This document shows, one piece after another, positions 37,161-45,677 of a stretch of 64,000 bases of DNA; within the stretch, counting starts at the first letter, position 1; each line of letters begins with the position of its first letter. This DNA comes from Gracilibacillus halotolerans (GTDB lineage: Bacteria; Bacillota; Bacilli; Bacillales; Amphibacillaceae). The stretch covers positions 1 to 64,000 of the forward strand of contig NZ_JACHON010000005.1 of NCBI RefSeq assembly GCF_014206945.1. Direction: 5' to 3'. The position numbers and the translations under genes are program-made. Below the pieces are notes generated by a model. It worked only from the letters and a program-made list of their open reading frames with translations, did not search any database and was not told the DNA's origin.

Positions 37161-37355
37161 GAGTTAACATTAGATAACTCTGTTTAAAATCGGATTGTGT
37201 ACGGTTAACATTAGATTCAGTGCGCTCAACATCAGATTCTGACGTTTAACATTAGATTCAGTGCGCTCAACATCAGATTTGGACATTTAACATTAGATAA
37301 TTCGATTTAATATCGGATTAGGAATAGGTAACATTTGATACAGTATGTCCCATAC
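37161..37355. repeat. 41 bp-period array, AT-rich sub-family
   Basis: Half-units of 20 or 21 bases alternate between TTTAACATTAGATTCAGTGC and GCTCAACATCAGATTCTGAC, about nine in all, more degenerate at both ends. The CTATC sub-family array follows after about 30 bases. It lies upstream of the YesN-like gene. Confidence 0.85.
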
Positions 37356-37387
37356 AAGATTTCACTAAGATATTACTTAGTAGATTC

Positions 37388-37819
37388 GTTCTATCGCGAG
37401 TCGTAGGTGCTCTATCTGGAGTCGATTTGTTCTATCGCGCGTCGTGGCTGCTCTATCTGGAGTCGATTCCTTCTATCGCGCGTCGTGAGTGCTCTATCTG
37501 GAGTCGATTTCTTCTATCGCGCGTCGAGGGTGCTCTATCTGGAGTCGATTTCTTCTATCGCGCGTCGAGGGTGCTCTATCTGGAGTCGATTTATTCTATC
37601 TACCGTCGCGCACCATCTATGGACCGTGAGACTTGCTCTATGAACCGTCACTTCTCTCTATCTACCGTGGCGCACTCTCTATGAACCGTCACTCTGCTCT
37701 ATCTACCGTCGCGCACTCTCTATGAACCGTCACTCTGCTCTATCTACCGTCGCGCACTCTCTATGAACCGTCACTCTGCTCTATCTACCGTCACGCATCC
37801 TCTGTAGACCGTCGCACAT
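37388..37819. repeat. 41 bp-period array, CTATC then ACCGT sub-families
   Basis: About 21 half-units. The first half has CTTCTATCGCGCGTCGAGGG paired with TGCTCTATCTGGAGTCGATTT. The 41-base unit at 37511-37551 is copied exactly at 37552-37592. The second half shifts to TCTATGAACCGTCACTCTGC and TCTATCTACCGTCGCGCACTC, still 41 bases per pair. Long open frames across this stretch are a by-product of stop-free repeats. Confidence 0.88.
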
Positions 37820-37835
37820 GTTTTCATTACGAAGA

Positions 37836-37869
37836 AAAAATGCACAAGAACCTCTTTTGGTCTTGTGCA
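37836..37869 (-). terminator. Terminator of the SDR gene
   Basis: On the minus strand TGCACAAG and CTTGTGCA form the stem with an inner ACC/GGT pairing and one bulge, followed by TTTTTTC. It ends the leftward gene at 37887 and separates it from the repeat array. Confidence 0.85.
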
Positions 37870-37886
37870 ACGTAACGAAACACCAT

Positions 37887-38579
37887 TTAAATATCCATAG
37901 GATTCCCGTCTGTATCCATATAGGTGAATTTTGATTGATTTCTATTTTTTTGTAATGTTAAGTCTAATATTTTTTCTGCTGACTCTGCTGGATTGAGTGC
38001 AGCAGCCTCGCCTCCCATATCCGTTCTCATCCAGCCTGGGTGAATCGAAAGAATCTGAACGCCATCCTCTTTTAAGTAGGCTTGTAACTTCTCCGAAAAC
38101 ATATTAAGAGCCGCCTTTGAAATGCCATACGGATAATCTCCCGCATAAGCATTCGTTAGGCTACCTGAATCGGAAGATATATTAACAATAGAGGCTGTAT
38201 CTCGCTTTTCTATTAATGGAAGGAAATGCTTCACAACACGCAACGGACCAAGCACATTAATATCTAAAGCACGTGCACTTTTTTCAATATCTAGCTCCTC
38301 AATTGTTTTTTCTCTCTCATTTAAAATTGCCGCGTTATTAACGATTACATCTAGCTTTACGTTCTCCTGCTTGAGTTGTTCTGCAACTTGTTTAATCGCT
38401 TCCTCATTTTGAACGTCAAACGTCACGATCGTTAATTGATCACTATATTTCTCTTGAAGCTGAGTCAACTGTCCCTCATCTGAACGTTTCGTCGCGAATA
38501 CTTGATGGCCTTGTTTTAATGCAGCTTCCGCCAAATAATATCCTAATCCCCGATTCGCACCCGTAATTAAATAGTTCAC
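37887..38579 (-). CDS. SDR-family NAD(P)-dependent oxidoreductase
   Basis: A 230-residue short-chain dehydrogenase of the carbonyl-reductase-like type. The cofactor loop is TGANRGLG (7-14), followed by NNAAIL, the catalytic serine in NISSDSGSL and YGISK (Tyr, Lys). A KRS after the second strand hints at NADP(H). The substrate is unknown. The start is ATG with AAGGAGT upstream. It lies 71 bases after the VOC-family gene and may share its transcript. Confidence 0.85.
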   Translation of the reverse strand: MNYLITGANRGLGYYLAEAALKQGHQVFATKRSDEGQLTQLQEKYSDQLTIVTFDVQNEEAIKQVAEQLKQENVKLDVIVNNAAILNEREKTIEELDIEKSARALDINVLGPLRVVKHFLPLIEKRDTASIVNISSDSGSLTNAYAGDYPYGISKAALNMFSEKLQAYLKEDGVQILSIHPGWMRTDMGGEAAALNPAESAEKILDLTLQKNRNQSKFTYMDTDGNPMDI

Positions 38580-38650
38580 TTTTCCCCACTCCTTATTTTA
38601 TGTGTGTACTTACCTGTACGCGATTGATTTTGAAAAAAGAACTGCGTCCA

Positions 38651-39106
38651 TCAATCGTTTTCCAATAATTCCAACATAAGCTTTAGTTCATCGAAGGTAT
38701 CCATATACGCATATCTACCACCTTCGTATTCACCTTTCTGAACTAACGGCATATTTTTACTCTCCATATCAGCAATAATTTGTTTTAACCCATTTACTAC
38801 TAACGCTATATGATGGAAGCCTTCTCCATGCGTATCCAAGTGATTTCTCCAGGTACTATTAGGGTTTTCATCAGGTTGAATCAATTCTATTTCTAAGTTG
38901 CCAATTTTAAAGAAACAATGTAGCGCTCTAGACTCCACTGGCTCCCCATGGTATTCTGCTTGAGATTGTTCATAAGGTGGTGTCCATTGCGCATCCGGGA
39001 TACCCACTCCAAAAAATTTGGCATATGCATCGGATGTTTTCTTTATATCCTTTACCACTAGTGCAATATGTACAACGATATCTGTTCCAAGAATTGTGTT
39101 ACTCAT
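38651..39106 (-). CDS. VOC-family (glyoxalase-fold) protein
   Basis: A 151-residue protein of the vicinal oxygen chelate superfamily, closest by eye to lactoylglutathione lyase or methylmalonyl-CoA epimerase-like members. Metal-ligand type positions are seen in VVHIALVVKD, ALHCFFKIGNLEIELIQP, GEGFHHIALVV and LKLMLELLE. The ATG at 39106 was chosen because GGGGGAG lies 7 bases upstream; the longer frame from 39130 runs through that site. Downstream lies an SDR gene. The reaction cannot be told. Confidence 0.8.
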   Translation of the reverse strand: MSNTILGTDIVVHIALVVKDIKKTSDAYAKFFGVGIPDAQWTPPYEQSQAEYHGEPVESRALHCFFKIGNLEIELIQPDENPNSTWRNHLDTHGEGFHHIALVVNGLKQIIADMESKNMPLVQKGEYEGGRYAYMDTFDELKLMLELLEND

Positions 39107-39135
39107 TATTTTTCTCCCCCTACCAACCATTTTAA

Positions 39136-39149
39136 GTAAACGCTTGCAA
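39136..39149 (-). promoter_or_regulatory. cre-like/LacI-type operator before the VOC gene
   Basis: The minus strand reads TGCAAGCGTTTACT, 12 of 14 matches to the cre consensus. It lies 30-43 bases upstream of the chosen start. CcpA or another LacI-family regulator could bind it. Confidence 0.5.
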
Positions 39150-39200
39150 GCATACTATTATGATTTTGATTTTTTGTCAAATCATAGTTCTTTCTAATAT

Positions 39201-39230
39201 AAAAAAGGAAGTGCGACAAATACACTCCCT
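39201..39230 (-). terminator. Terminator of the lipoprotein gene at 39239
   Basis: On the minus strand GGGAGTG pairs with CACTTCC (one G-U) around a short loop and is followed by six T. It lies just after the stop codon. Confidence 0.7.
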
Positions 39231-39238
39231 CACTTAAC

Positions 39239-40252
39239 TTATTCTACTTTTTCAAGAGACCAATCTGTATTTCTGTTTCTATCCGAGACAGATACACGGC
39301 CTTGCATTTCACCTTGCAAGAAATAGTCCTCATATAAATCATCCTCATCTACACCAAGTGAAATAGGATAAAAATGTATACCATGAAGCTTAAAATCGCG
39401 CTCTGGCGCAGGTGTATGATCCATTACCTCAAAATCAATTGTGCCGAATGTATTTCCTAATCCTTTTATATGATTGCCAGAAAGCTCGATATCGACAGTT
39501 ACAGGATGCCAGCCAGAATAACTGACTGTAGATGGATTCATATACAATTTAGCTGTCGCAGTAAAAGGTGTAACAATTTTTTCTTCACCGTCATCGTTCT
39601 TAATTTCTGTTTCACCTAGTTCCGATACGGTCATTTCAAATGCTTGCTGTGGAGCAATCGCAGTTCCTTTCCATGTTCCCAAAATCGCCTGTGCCTCTTC
39701 TTTCGCAATAACAAGCTCTTCTTGTTTCGCTTCCTCTATTTCAGCTTCTCTCTCCGCTTCTTCCCTTGCTCTTTCTTCTTCCAAATTAACACCGTCAACA
39801 ATCAAGAAAATTTCATCAGTACTGAAATCTTCTCCTTCTACAATATAATAATTACCATCAATTTCTTGTACAATCCAAGCGTATATGTACGAGTCTCCTA
39901 ACTCAACATAAACAAAATTCCAGTTATCCGAAAATGTTGCGTCTAACCCTTCACGAATTTCTCGTTGCATCTCATCCTCTTTTAAAAGGATTGGCTTGAT
40001 GCTATCTGTTCCGCCTAAATCATATGCTTGATCTTTTAATTCTTCGATAATATACGCTTCATTGCCATCATAATGAGAAAAGTACGTTAGAATCTCATCC
40101 AGTTGCTGTTGATTGTTCTCGACAGCTGACTTATACATATTGTGTACCACTATCTCTGGGCTACTACTAACTTTTAAATCACCACAGGCGACTAAAGTTA
40201 TGATACTTATAACGATTAAAATAAATGCAAATTCTTTTTTCTTCATCTTCAT
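39239..40252 (-). CDS. Lipoprotein of unknown function
   Basis: A 337-residue lipoprotein: signal helix, then lipobox VACG with the modified Cys at residue 23. The first part (IVVHNMYKSAVENNQQQLDEIL) looks like an NTF2-like domain found in small lipoproteins. A charged coiled-coil stretch rich in Glu, Ala and Arg (about 152-185) follows, then a beta-rich C-terminal part. No family is certain. It follows the YvbJ-like gene after a terminator, so it is probably transcribed separately. The start has AGAAGGGA upstream. Confidence 0.7.
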   Translation of the reverse strand: MKMKKKEFAFILIVISIITLVACGDLKVSSSPEIVVHNMYKSAVENNQQQLDEILTYFSHYDGNEAYIIEELKDQAYDLGGTDSIKPILLKEDEMQREIREGLDATFSDNWNFVYVELGDSYIYAWIVQEIDGNYYIVEGEDFSTDEIFLIVDGVNLEEERAREEAEREAEIEEAKQEELVIAKEEAQAILGTWKGTAIAPQQAFEMTVSELGETEIKNDDGEEKIVTPFTATAKLYMNPSTVSYSGWHPVTVDIELSGNHIKGLGNTFGTIDFEVMDHTPAPERDFKLHGIHFYPISLGVDEDDLYEDYFLQGEMQGRVSVSDRNRNTDWSLEKVE

Positions 40253-40283
40253 GTTAGTTCCCTTCTTGTTCGTTGGTTTTCAA

Positions 40284-40325
40284 AAAAAATTGGCCAACAC
40301 CATGCCATACATCAATGGTGCTAGC
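40284..40325 (-). terminator. Terminator of the YvbJ-like gene
   Basis: On the minus strand GGCTAGCACCAT pairs with ATGGTGTTGGCC, with two G-U pairs, followed by AATTTTTTTT. A strong intrinsic terminator. Confidence 0.85.
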
Positions 40326-40340
40326 CTAGTTTATTTCTCA

Positions 40341-42191
40341 TTATTCAATATTGGACAATTTATAGTTTCCATCATCTTCTACAACTGTATACGTCCAAGT
40401 GTAGTCCTTAGTTTCTTCTTTACCACTCTCATAGGTAATTTTTATCGTCTCTGACGTTTTAACTTTCCAAGCGTCGCCGTCTTTTTCTGTGCTCGTCACT
40501 TCTTTACTTACGACTTCTTGGGTAGTCCCATTTTCATATAATCGATTGACTAAATCTTGTTGCATTCCTTCTAAAGCACTCCCGCTCTGAATCGTCGAAG
40601 ACACCTTTGAATAATCACCTGCATTAATCGCTTCTACTAGAGCATCAATGTAGCTTAATGTTGCCTTTTCTACTGCTTCATCAGCATCGTTGCCTGCTGC
40701 CTCATCAGATTCTTCTTTGTCCGTTTCAGTGCTTGTTTTCTGACCATGTAAAACCTTTGCTGGTTCCCCTTCATAAGGAAACATTGTATATTCTTTATCA
40801 TCAGCCCAGTTTCCGAAGTACGCATCTTTCACTAACCATTTGTCGTCTTTATAGAAGAAATATACAGAATTGTAGTTATTTCTATAGTATGGATCATCAA
40901 TTACCGTGTCGTAAAATTGCGTTTCAATTGCACTTTCTTCTAACATCGAAGTGTATGCATGATACGTTTTATCTTCTTGATTGTAGTAGATCTCTATTGG
41001 CTCGTTAGCAAAACCGTATTGTTTCACATCACGGAAATGAATGTAGTCTTCATTTTCTTCAGCATAATCATGAACTCTTCCGATGTCGTAAGAGTAATCA
41101 TCCAGTAATTGCTCCTCTAGGTAACCAATAGAGTCTAAATTATTCGAACGATATGCTTCAAATAAGTCATCATAAAAAGTAATAATCCCTTGCTTTAAGC
41201 CTTCCATTAGTGTCTCACTAATTTCAAACTTTTGTTCAAAATAACGATCAACTTCTCGTTCCCCTGTAGTTAGCTCACCCCATGGAAACGTTGCTTTTAT
41301 TTCCAATGTATAATCCTGTTCCGGATCGATTGGGCCGATTTCATCTCCCTCTTCACCTGAAAGAATCATTGTCTCGTCTAGCTCTTTACCATTTAACAAG
41401 AATGTTCGCTCAATTGGCAGTTCGTTGCCTTCAATTACTATGGATTCAAAATAAAAACCTACTCTCCAAGACTGGTCTGCTTCATATATATAAACAGGTT
41501 CTTCCTCATGAAATTGAACAAATTCATTTTCGTAAGTTGCTTCTAAATCATAAGACCCGTATACAAACGGACCTATCTCCTGCTCTTCCTCAGCATTCTC
41601 AATAACTGAGACTGTTTCACCATCTAGAATGATTTCCGTATTATTTAAATTAGAGCTAGCATTCAAATAGTATGTAGCTGCTGTAATTTCATAGCAATCG
41701 AAAAATAAGAAGCATCCTTCTTTTTGTAGATTAACAACTCCGCCTTTACTTGAAGTAAGCTGCTTATGTTGATCATCAAAATGCGCCATCAATTCTCCGA
41801 GTCTATCCTGTTCATCAATCATATCCGCTAATACTTCCGCATGACGTTCACCTATTTTTTCATCTGTTTCATCAAAAACAACTAAGTCCCCTAGTGCTTC
41901 ATAGTTATCCTCCATCACAGCTGCATGAAACTTTTTAACGATTCTCTCAGAAGACGTCATGTAGTTAACGACTGATGCAAAAATAATAAATAATAATAAA
42001 ATTCCAGAAATAATAGAAATCGTTAGTTTATGCGCTTTTGGTAGCGATTGAAACTTTGAAACAAGAGACTGTTGCTTCTCTTTGGGTTGCTTTTTCTCTT
42101 TTGGTGTCTCACTATTCACGGGCTTTCCGCAGTTTTCACAAAATTGTTCCCCGTCTTTTAGCTCTTTCCCGCACTCCTTACAAAACTTCAT
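40341..42191 (-). CDS. Zinc-ribbon membrane protein, YvbJ/TcaA-like
   Basis: A 616-residue protein with an N-terminal cytoplasmic zinc ribbon (CKECGKELKDGEQFCENCGK), a Lys-rich linker and one membrane helix (about 57-76). A long extracytoplasmic part is acidic and ends with an NTF2-like domain (about 500-616). The layout is that of B. subtilis YvbJ and staphylococcal TcaA, the latter linked to glycopeptide response. The exact role here is unknown. The start has GAGGAGAG upstream. It lies head-to-head with another zinc-ribbon membrane protein gene at 42501. Confidence 0.8.
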   Translation of the reverse strand: MKFCKECGKELKDGEQFCENCGKPVNSETPKEKKQPKEKQQSLVSKFQSLPKAHKLTISIISGILLLFIIFASVVNYMTSSERIVKKFHAAVMEDNYEALGDLVVFDETDEKIGERHAEVLADMIDEQDRLGELMAHFDDQHKQLTSSKGGVVNLQKEGCFLFFDCYEITAATYYLNASSNLNNTEIILDGETVSVIENAEEEQEIGPFVYGSYDLEATYENEFVQFHEEEPVYIYEADQSWRVGFYFESIVIEGNELPIERTFLLNGKELDETMILSGEEGDEIGPIDPEQDYTLEIKATFPWGELTTGEREVDRYFEQKFEISETLMEGLKQGIITFYDDLFEAYRSNNLDSIGYLEEQLLDDYSYDIGRVHDYAEENEDYIHFRDVKQYGFANEPIEIYYNQEDKTYHAYTSMLEESAIETQFYDTVIDDPYYRNNYNSVYFFYKDDKWLVKDAYFGNWADDKEYTMFPYEGEPAKVLHGQKTSTETDKEESDEAAGNDADEAVEKATLSYIDALVEAINAGDYSKVSSTIQSGSALEGMQQDLVNRLYENGTTQEVVSKEVTSTEKDGDAWKVKTSETIKITYESGKEETKDYTWTYTVVEDDGNYKLSNIE

Positions 42192-42500
42192 TTTCTCTCT
42201 CCTCTATGCCTTAAATATTTTGTCCCCTAGTACTATTATAATGAAGCACATTGAAAAAAGGAAGATGATTAGTTATAATTTATTAGTATATAAGACTCAC
42301 TTAACTATATATAACGGAATAGATTTCTTTTCGTAGATATATATGATTAGTAAATTAGGAATAAATTACTAATAAATGTGACGGTCTTTTGTTATGAATT
42401 ACATGTTTTATAGGGGATGTCAGGAATTATCTACATAAGCAAACGATGTATAGGGAGCACCAGGCTTATTTAGCCACAACTTAGATGGGGGAGAGTTAGA
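42192..42500. other. Divergent intergenic region
   Basis: This AT-rich 309-base gap separates two divergent zinc-ribbon membrane protein genes. I see an imperfect inverted repeat, ATTAGTAA (42346-42353) and TTACTAAT (42366-42373), which could be an operator. I see no RNA gene or clear consensus promoter. Confidence 0.4.
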
Positions 42501-43358
42501 ATGATCGTATGTTCAAATTGCGGGAAGGAACAAGAACCCGGTAATTTTTGTGAAGCTTGTGGACAATCACTAAAAAAAGAGGACGTTCAACAAGCAACTG
42601 TCACACCAGTCGAAACGAGTGTCTCTACAGAAGAAACCACTCAGAAAGCTACAACAGAAGAAGAAGGTAGTGCTACATCTACAGGAGAAAATGTCACTTT
42701 AGAGAAAGTTAAAGAAGAATCTACAGCTTATTGGAATTACTTTCTCAATCGTGTTAAAAACCCTGATACTGCCTTAAAAAATGATAGCTCTTTAATCAGT
42801 TCCATTGTAACAGGAATACTTTTACCATTTGCTATATCGTTATTCTTTTATGGTCTTATTAACACTACATTTAAAGATATGGTTGGAAATATATTCAGCT
42901 CAGGGGTAGAGAGCTTACCGTTTTTCACTCTTACGTCTCGAATTTTCATTGTTATTCTTTTATTATATCTATCCGGATTTGTTGCTAATTTAATTACATT
43001 AAAGCTAGCAAAAAATCCAATTTCCGCTCAAACGTTACTAGCAAAATATACCGGAATATCGGTACCATTTGTAGCTCTTTTTGTAGTTTTAGCGCTTCTT
43101 TCATTATTAGGTGCTTTTACTATTTCTGAAGACAGTTTAGCATTTAGCCTATTATTTAGCATTTTATTTTCAATTATTATTTTAATTAATCCAGTAATAG
43201 TCGTTTTCCATGAACTATCGAAGCAAAAACATCGCTTCACCTATTATTTTAGTATCATCGCATTAGTTATAAATGGAATTATTTTAGCAATTATTACAAA
43301 ATTATTTGTAGAAAGACTTCTAGCTCTATTAGAAGACGCTGCTTATTACTTATTCTAG
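42501..43358 (+). CDS. Zinc-ribbon membrane protein of unknown function
   Basis: A 285-residue protein. An N-terminal zinc ribbon (CSNCGKEQEPGNFCEACG, four Cys) leads to a Thr/Glu-rich linker (about 28-80). Five or six membrane helices follow between about 108 and 280, with a Yip1-like general look. The start has GGGGGAG upstream. It diverges from the YvbJ-like gene, whose zinc ribbon is similar, so the two may share a stimulus. No function can be given. Confidence 0.7.
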   Translation: MIVCSNCGKEQEPGNFCEACGQSLKKEDVQQATVTPVETSVSTEETTQKATTEEEGSATSTGENVTLEKVKEESTAYWNYFLNRVKNPDTALKNDSSLISSIVTGILLPFAISLFFYGLINTTFKDMVGNIFSSGVESLPFFTLTSRIFIVILLLYLSGFVANLITLKLAKNPISAQTLLAKYTGISVPFVALFVVLALLSLLGAFTISEDSLAFSLLFSILFSIIILINPVIVVFHELSKQKHRFTYYFSIIALVINGIILAIITKLFVERLLALLEDAAYYLF

Positions 43359-43387
43359 AAACCATACCCTATAAACATGCGAAAACA

Positions 43388-43425
43388 CAACAACAGGCCT
43401 CCTCTATAGGAAGCCTGTTGTTTAT
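43388..43425. terminator. Bidirectional terminator between convergent genes
   Basis: The arms ACAACAGGC plus TCCT and AGGA plus GCCTGTTGT, around CTAT, form a long stem followed by TTATTTAT on the plus strand and by GTGTTTTC on the minus strand. It lies between the stops of 42501-43358 and the leftward hydrolase gene. Confidence 0.85.
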
Positions 43426-43430
43426 TTATA

Positions 43431-44276
43431 TTAATTCACGTATTTCCCATAATCAGGTTTTGCCATATCATCAAACTTATCCGCTAACATTTTCAAATTA
43501 TTCTGTAATGCTTCCCCAACCATTGGTACGCCATGTCCTGTAATCGCAACAGTCGGATTTAGTTGTTGGAGTGTTTGAACGGATTGCTTTGCTGCTACCC
43601 AGTCTGTTGTTAAATATCGTGGTGGGCCACTAATTTCCTGTTCCTGTGTCAATACTTCATACAAGTATTCTTGTCTAACTGTTACAAACGCATCCCCAGC
43701 AATTAACGCACCATCTTTTTCCCTAAATAAGGAGACATGCCCTGGTGAATGTCCAGGTGTGTGGATCCAGCGAAACTCAGGTAGATGGGGAACACTGCCA
43801 TCCTCAGGTAAAGTATGAACATTTTCACCGAGTTGGACGGGCTCATTTGGGAACAGCTTTGACATTTTTGCAACCATTCCACCTTCAACAGTAGTGTCAG
43901 GCTCTGGGTAACTCATTTCACCTTTTAAATAAGGGAGTTCTGCTGGATGAGCATAAACCGGTACTTGCCATCTCTCAATCAATTCGATAATAGCACCTAC
44001 ATGATCAAAATGCCCATGCGTTAAAATAATTGCTTTAGGTTTACTTCCTTCGCCAAATCGACTTTCTACAACACCGATAATATCCTCTGCAGACTCCGGC
44101 ATTCCAGCATCTATTAAGACAAAGTCTCCCGTATTTGGATCCCCAGCCAAAACGATGTTAACAATTTGGACTGTATAACAATAGAGATCTGGCAAAACTT
44201 CAATTCCTTGACCACTATTGATTGATGAAGCTGGTATCATTTTATAATCATCGCCATAATTCATATTCTTATCCAT
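43431..44276 (-). CDS. Metallo-beta-lactamase-fold hydrolase
   Basis: A 281-residue cytoplasmic protein with the metal-binding motif THGHFDHVG (HxHxDH), the following His in HTPGHSPGHVS, and the last ligands in GDAF and ITGHG. Members hydrolyse thioesters, lactones or other esters; no substrate can be given. The ATG at 44276 was chosen because AAAGGAG lies 8 bases upstream; the frame also runs open to a TTG at 44294 before that site. Its upstream neighbour is an RDD-family gene, 69 bases away. Confidence 0.85.
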   Translation of the reverse strand: MDKNMNYGDDYKMIPASSINSGQGIEVLPDLYCYTVQIVNIVLAGDPNTGDFVLIDAGMPESAEDIIGVVESRFGEGSKPKAIILTHGHFDHVGAIIELIERWQVPVYAHPAELPYLKGEMSYPEPDTTVEGGMVAKMSKLFPNEPVQLGENVHTLPEDGSVPHLPEFRWIHTPGHSPGHVSLFREKDGALIAGDAFVTVRQEYLYEVLTQEQEISGPPRYLTTDWVAAKQSVQTLQQLNPTVAITGHGVPMVGEALQNNLKMLADKFDDMAKPDYGKYVN

Positions 44277-44345
44277 TAGTTTCACTCCTTTCAATTACTC
44301 GTGATAGTATTCCCTCGATGTCAGAAATTAAGCACAATAAACAGA

Positions 44346-44855
44346 CTATGCTTTCACTACCTGAGTTTTCGTTAGTATATCGTAAATAGACTGTTTTCTT
44401 TTCGTGAAAATTGCAGAAAGAATGTACCCAAACATTAGTGCATAAATGAGTATTCCTATCAAATAATAGATAAATGGAACTTCACCCTCACCAATATGAA
44501 TCAAGCGGAAAGCAAGAAAATGAGATAATTCCCACGGCAAAAATTTAAGCAGCGTTCTAAAAGCCATTCGGAGAATTGAGGTTGCTTCACCATTGTTTGT
44601 TACGACTCGGATACCTACTTTCTTTTTACCGATCGACTGTTTACCAACATACGAGTCACTTATTATGAAATACAGGGAGACAGGTAAAGTTACTAATAAG
44701 AACCCTGTCAATTGAGCTATTATTACGGATCCATTAAAAAGGTTTTGCATGGATGGGAAAAGAAAACCTGTTAATAATATGAAGATTAAATAGATGAAAA
44801 TAATGATGTAATCAATAAGAAAAGCATAGAAACGAAGCCAAAATGAAGCATTCAA
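44346..44855 (-). CDS. RDD-family membrane protein
   Basis: A 169-residue membrane protein with the RDD fold. The first helix holds WLRFYAFLIDYIIIF (the Arg-Asp-Asp-like pattern), the second half has GKQSIGKKKVGIRVVTNNGE, and a C-terminal amphipathic helix follows. Some RDD proteins are sodium/proton antiporters, but most are uncharacterised. A TTG start at 44855 is chosen: GGGGGAGG lies 8 bases upstream, whereas the longer frame to 45023 would overlap the preceding gene and lacks the RDD pattern. It follows the DUF998 gene by 47 bases and is probably cotranscribed. Confidence 0.75.
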   Translation of the reverse strand: MNASFWLRFYAFLIDYIIIFIYLIFILLTGFLFPSMQNLFNGSVIIAQLTGFLLVTLPVSLYFIISDSYVGKQSIGKKKVGIRVVTNNGEATSILRMAFRTLLKFLPWELSHFLAFRLIHIGEGEVPFIYYLIGILIYALMFGYILSAIFTKRKQSIYDILTKTQVVKA

Positions 44856-44902
44856 TGATAGAACCTCCCCCGAGAGCGGTGAACAAATTTTATTACAGAC
44901 TT

Positions 44903-45595
44903 CTATTTGTTGATTCTCATTTGAAGGACAATCGCAGTAACTATCATCCAAACAAAAATTGATCCGTATAAGATACGCTGCAGTAGACCTCCAGGCAGAC
45001 TTGTGATAAAGGCTTGTAGACAAAGTAATACTATCGTAGAGGAGTTAACAATGAGGATAAACAATGTCCATTTGTAGAATTTCGGCATAGTAAATTTTAT
45101 ACTTTGAGCGATAAAAAACAGTGCTGGGATTTGTACAACCATCCCTGGTAATGCGCTAATTGTATGAGCGGTAAAACTTATATCAGCCGGGATAATTCCA
45201 GATATAGCAAAACTAATTCCATAAATAGCAAATAAGACCGTCGCAATCCTGATACGTCTTAATTTAGGCAATAGGGGCTGTAATAAAATGGCACCGACAA
45301 AGATAGCTACACCTATAAGAGTAAAGGTGATGTTCATCAGAGGATGATAAGGAGAACAAATTTCATAAGTAGCAAGTACGTAAGTATCATTTCCACATGC
45401 AGTCACACCAAGATCACTCATTGGTTGCTTTAGTATACTATAAGGAGTGATCGTTTCACGAATCACTATATATTCAAAAAGAAAATAGGTACTTAAAAAA
45501 ATCCAAGCAGCCCTCCCCACAAAAATTCCCAGTCGATTCGTTTTCTTAAGTAGGAAGGTTAAAAAAATCAACAGCAGTGAAAATAGAGTCAGCAC
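44903..45595 (-). CDS. DUF998-family membrane protein
   Basis: A 230-residue protein with about six helices and the family stretch YSILKQPMSDLGVTACGN after helix 2. The function is unknown. The start is uncertain: a GTG at 45595 opens the frame, but the GAGGTG site lies about 20 bases away, so translation may begin a few codons upstream. It probably heads a two-gene unit with the RDD gene. Confidence 0.7.
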   Translation of the reverse strand: MLTLFSLLLIFLTFLLKKTNRLGIFVGRAAWIFLSTYFLFEYIVIRETITPYSILKQPMSDLGVTACGNDTYVLATYEICSPYHPLMNITFTLIGVAIFVGAILLQPLLPKLRRIRIATVLFAIYGISFAISGIIPADISFTAHTISALPGMVVQIPALFFIAQSIKFTMPKFYKWTLFILIVNSSTIVLLCLQAFITSLPGGLLQRILYGSIFVWMIVTAIVLQMRINK

Positions 45596-45677
45596 AATTG
45601 ACAGTGTAATAAGCTACACCTCTTTGCATTTATTTTTTACTTTTCTTAATACCGTAGCAGCCATATTTAATATGTTT

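Noticed and set aside
37407-37684. Two overlapping open frames of 78 and 85 codons rich in Ser, Arg, Leu and Ile
   Set aside because: They run through the 41-base array. A stop-free unit whose length is not a multiple of three stays open in several frames; there is no ribosome site and the peptides only mirror the repeat.
44856-45023. N-terminal extension of the RDD protein
   Set aside because: It overlaps the DUF998 gene in another frame, lacks a ribosome site, and the RDD pattern begins only after the TTG at 44855.
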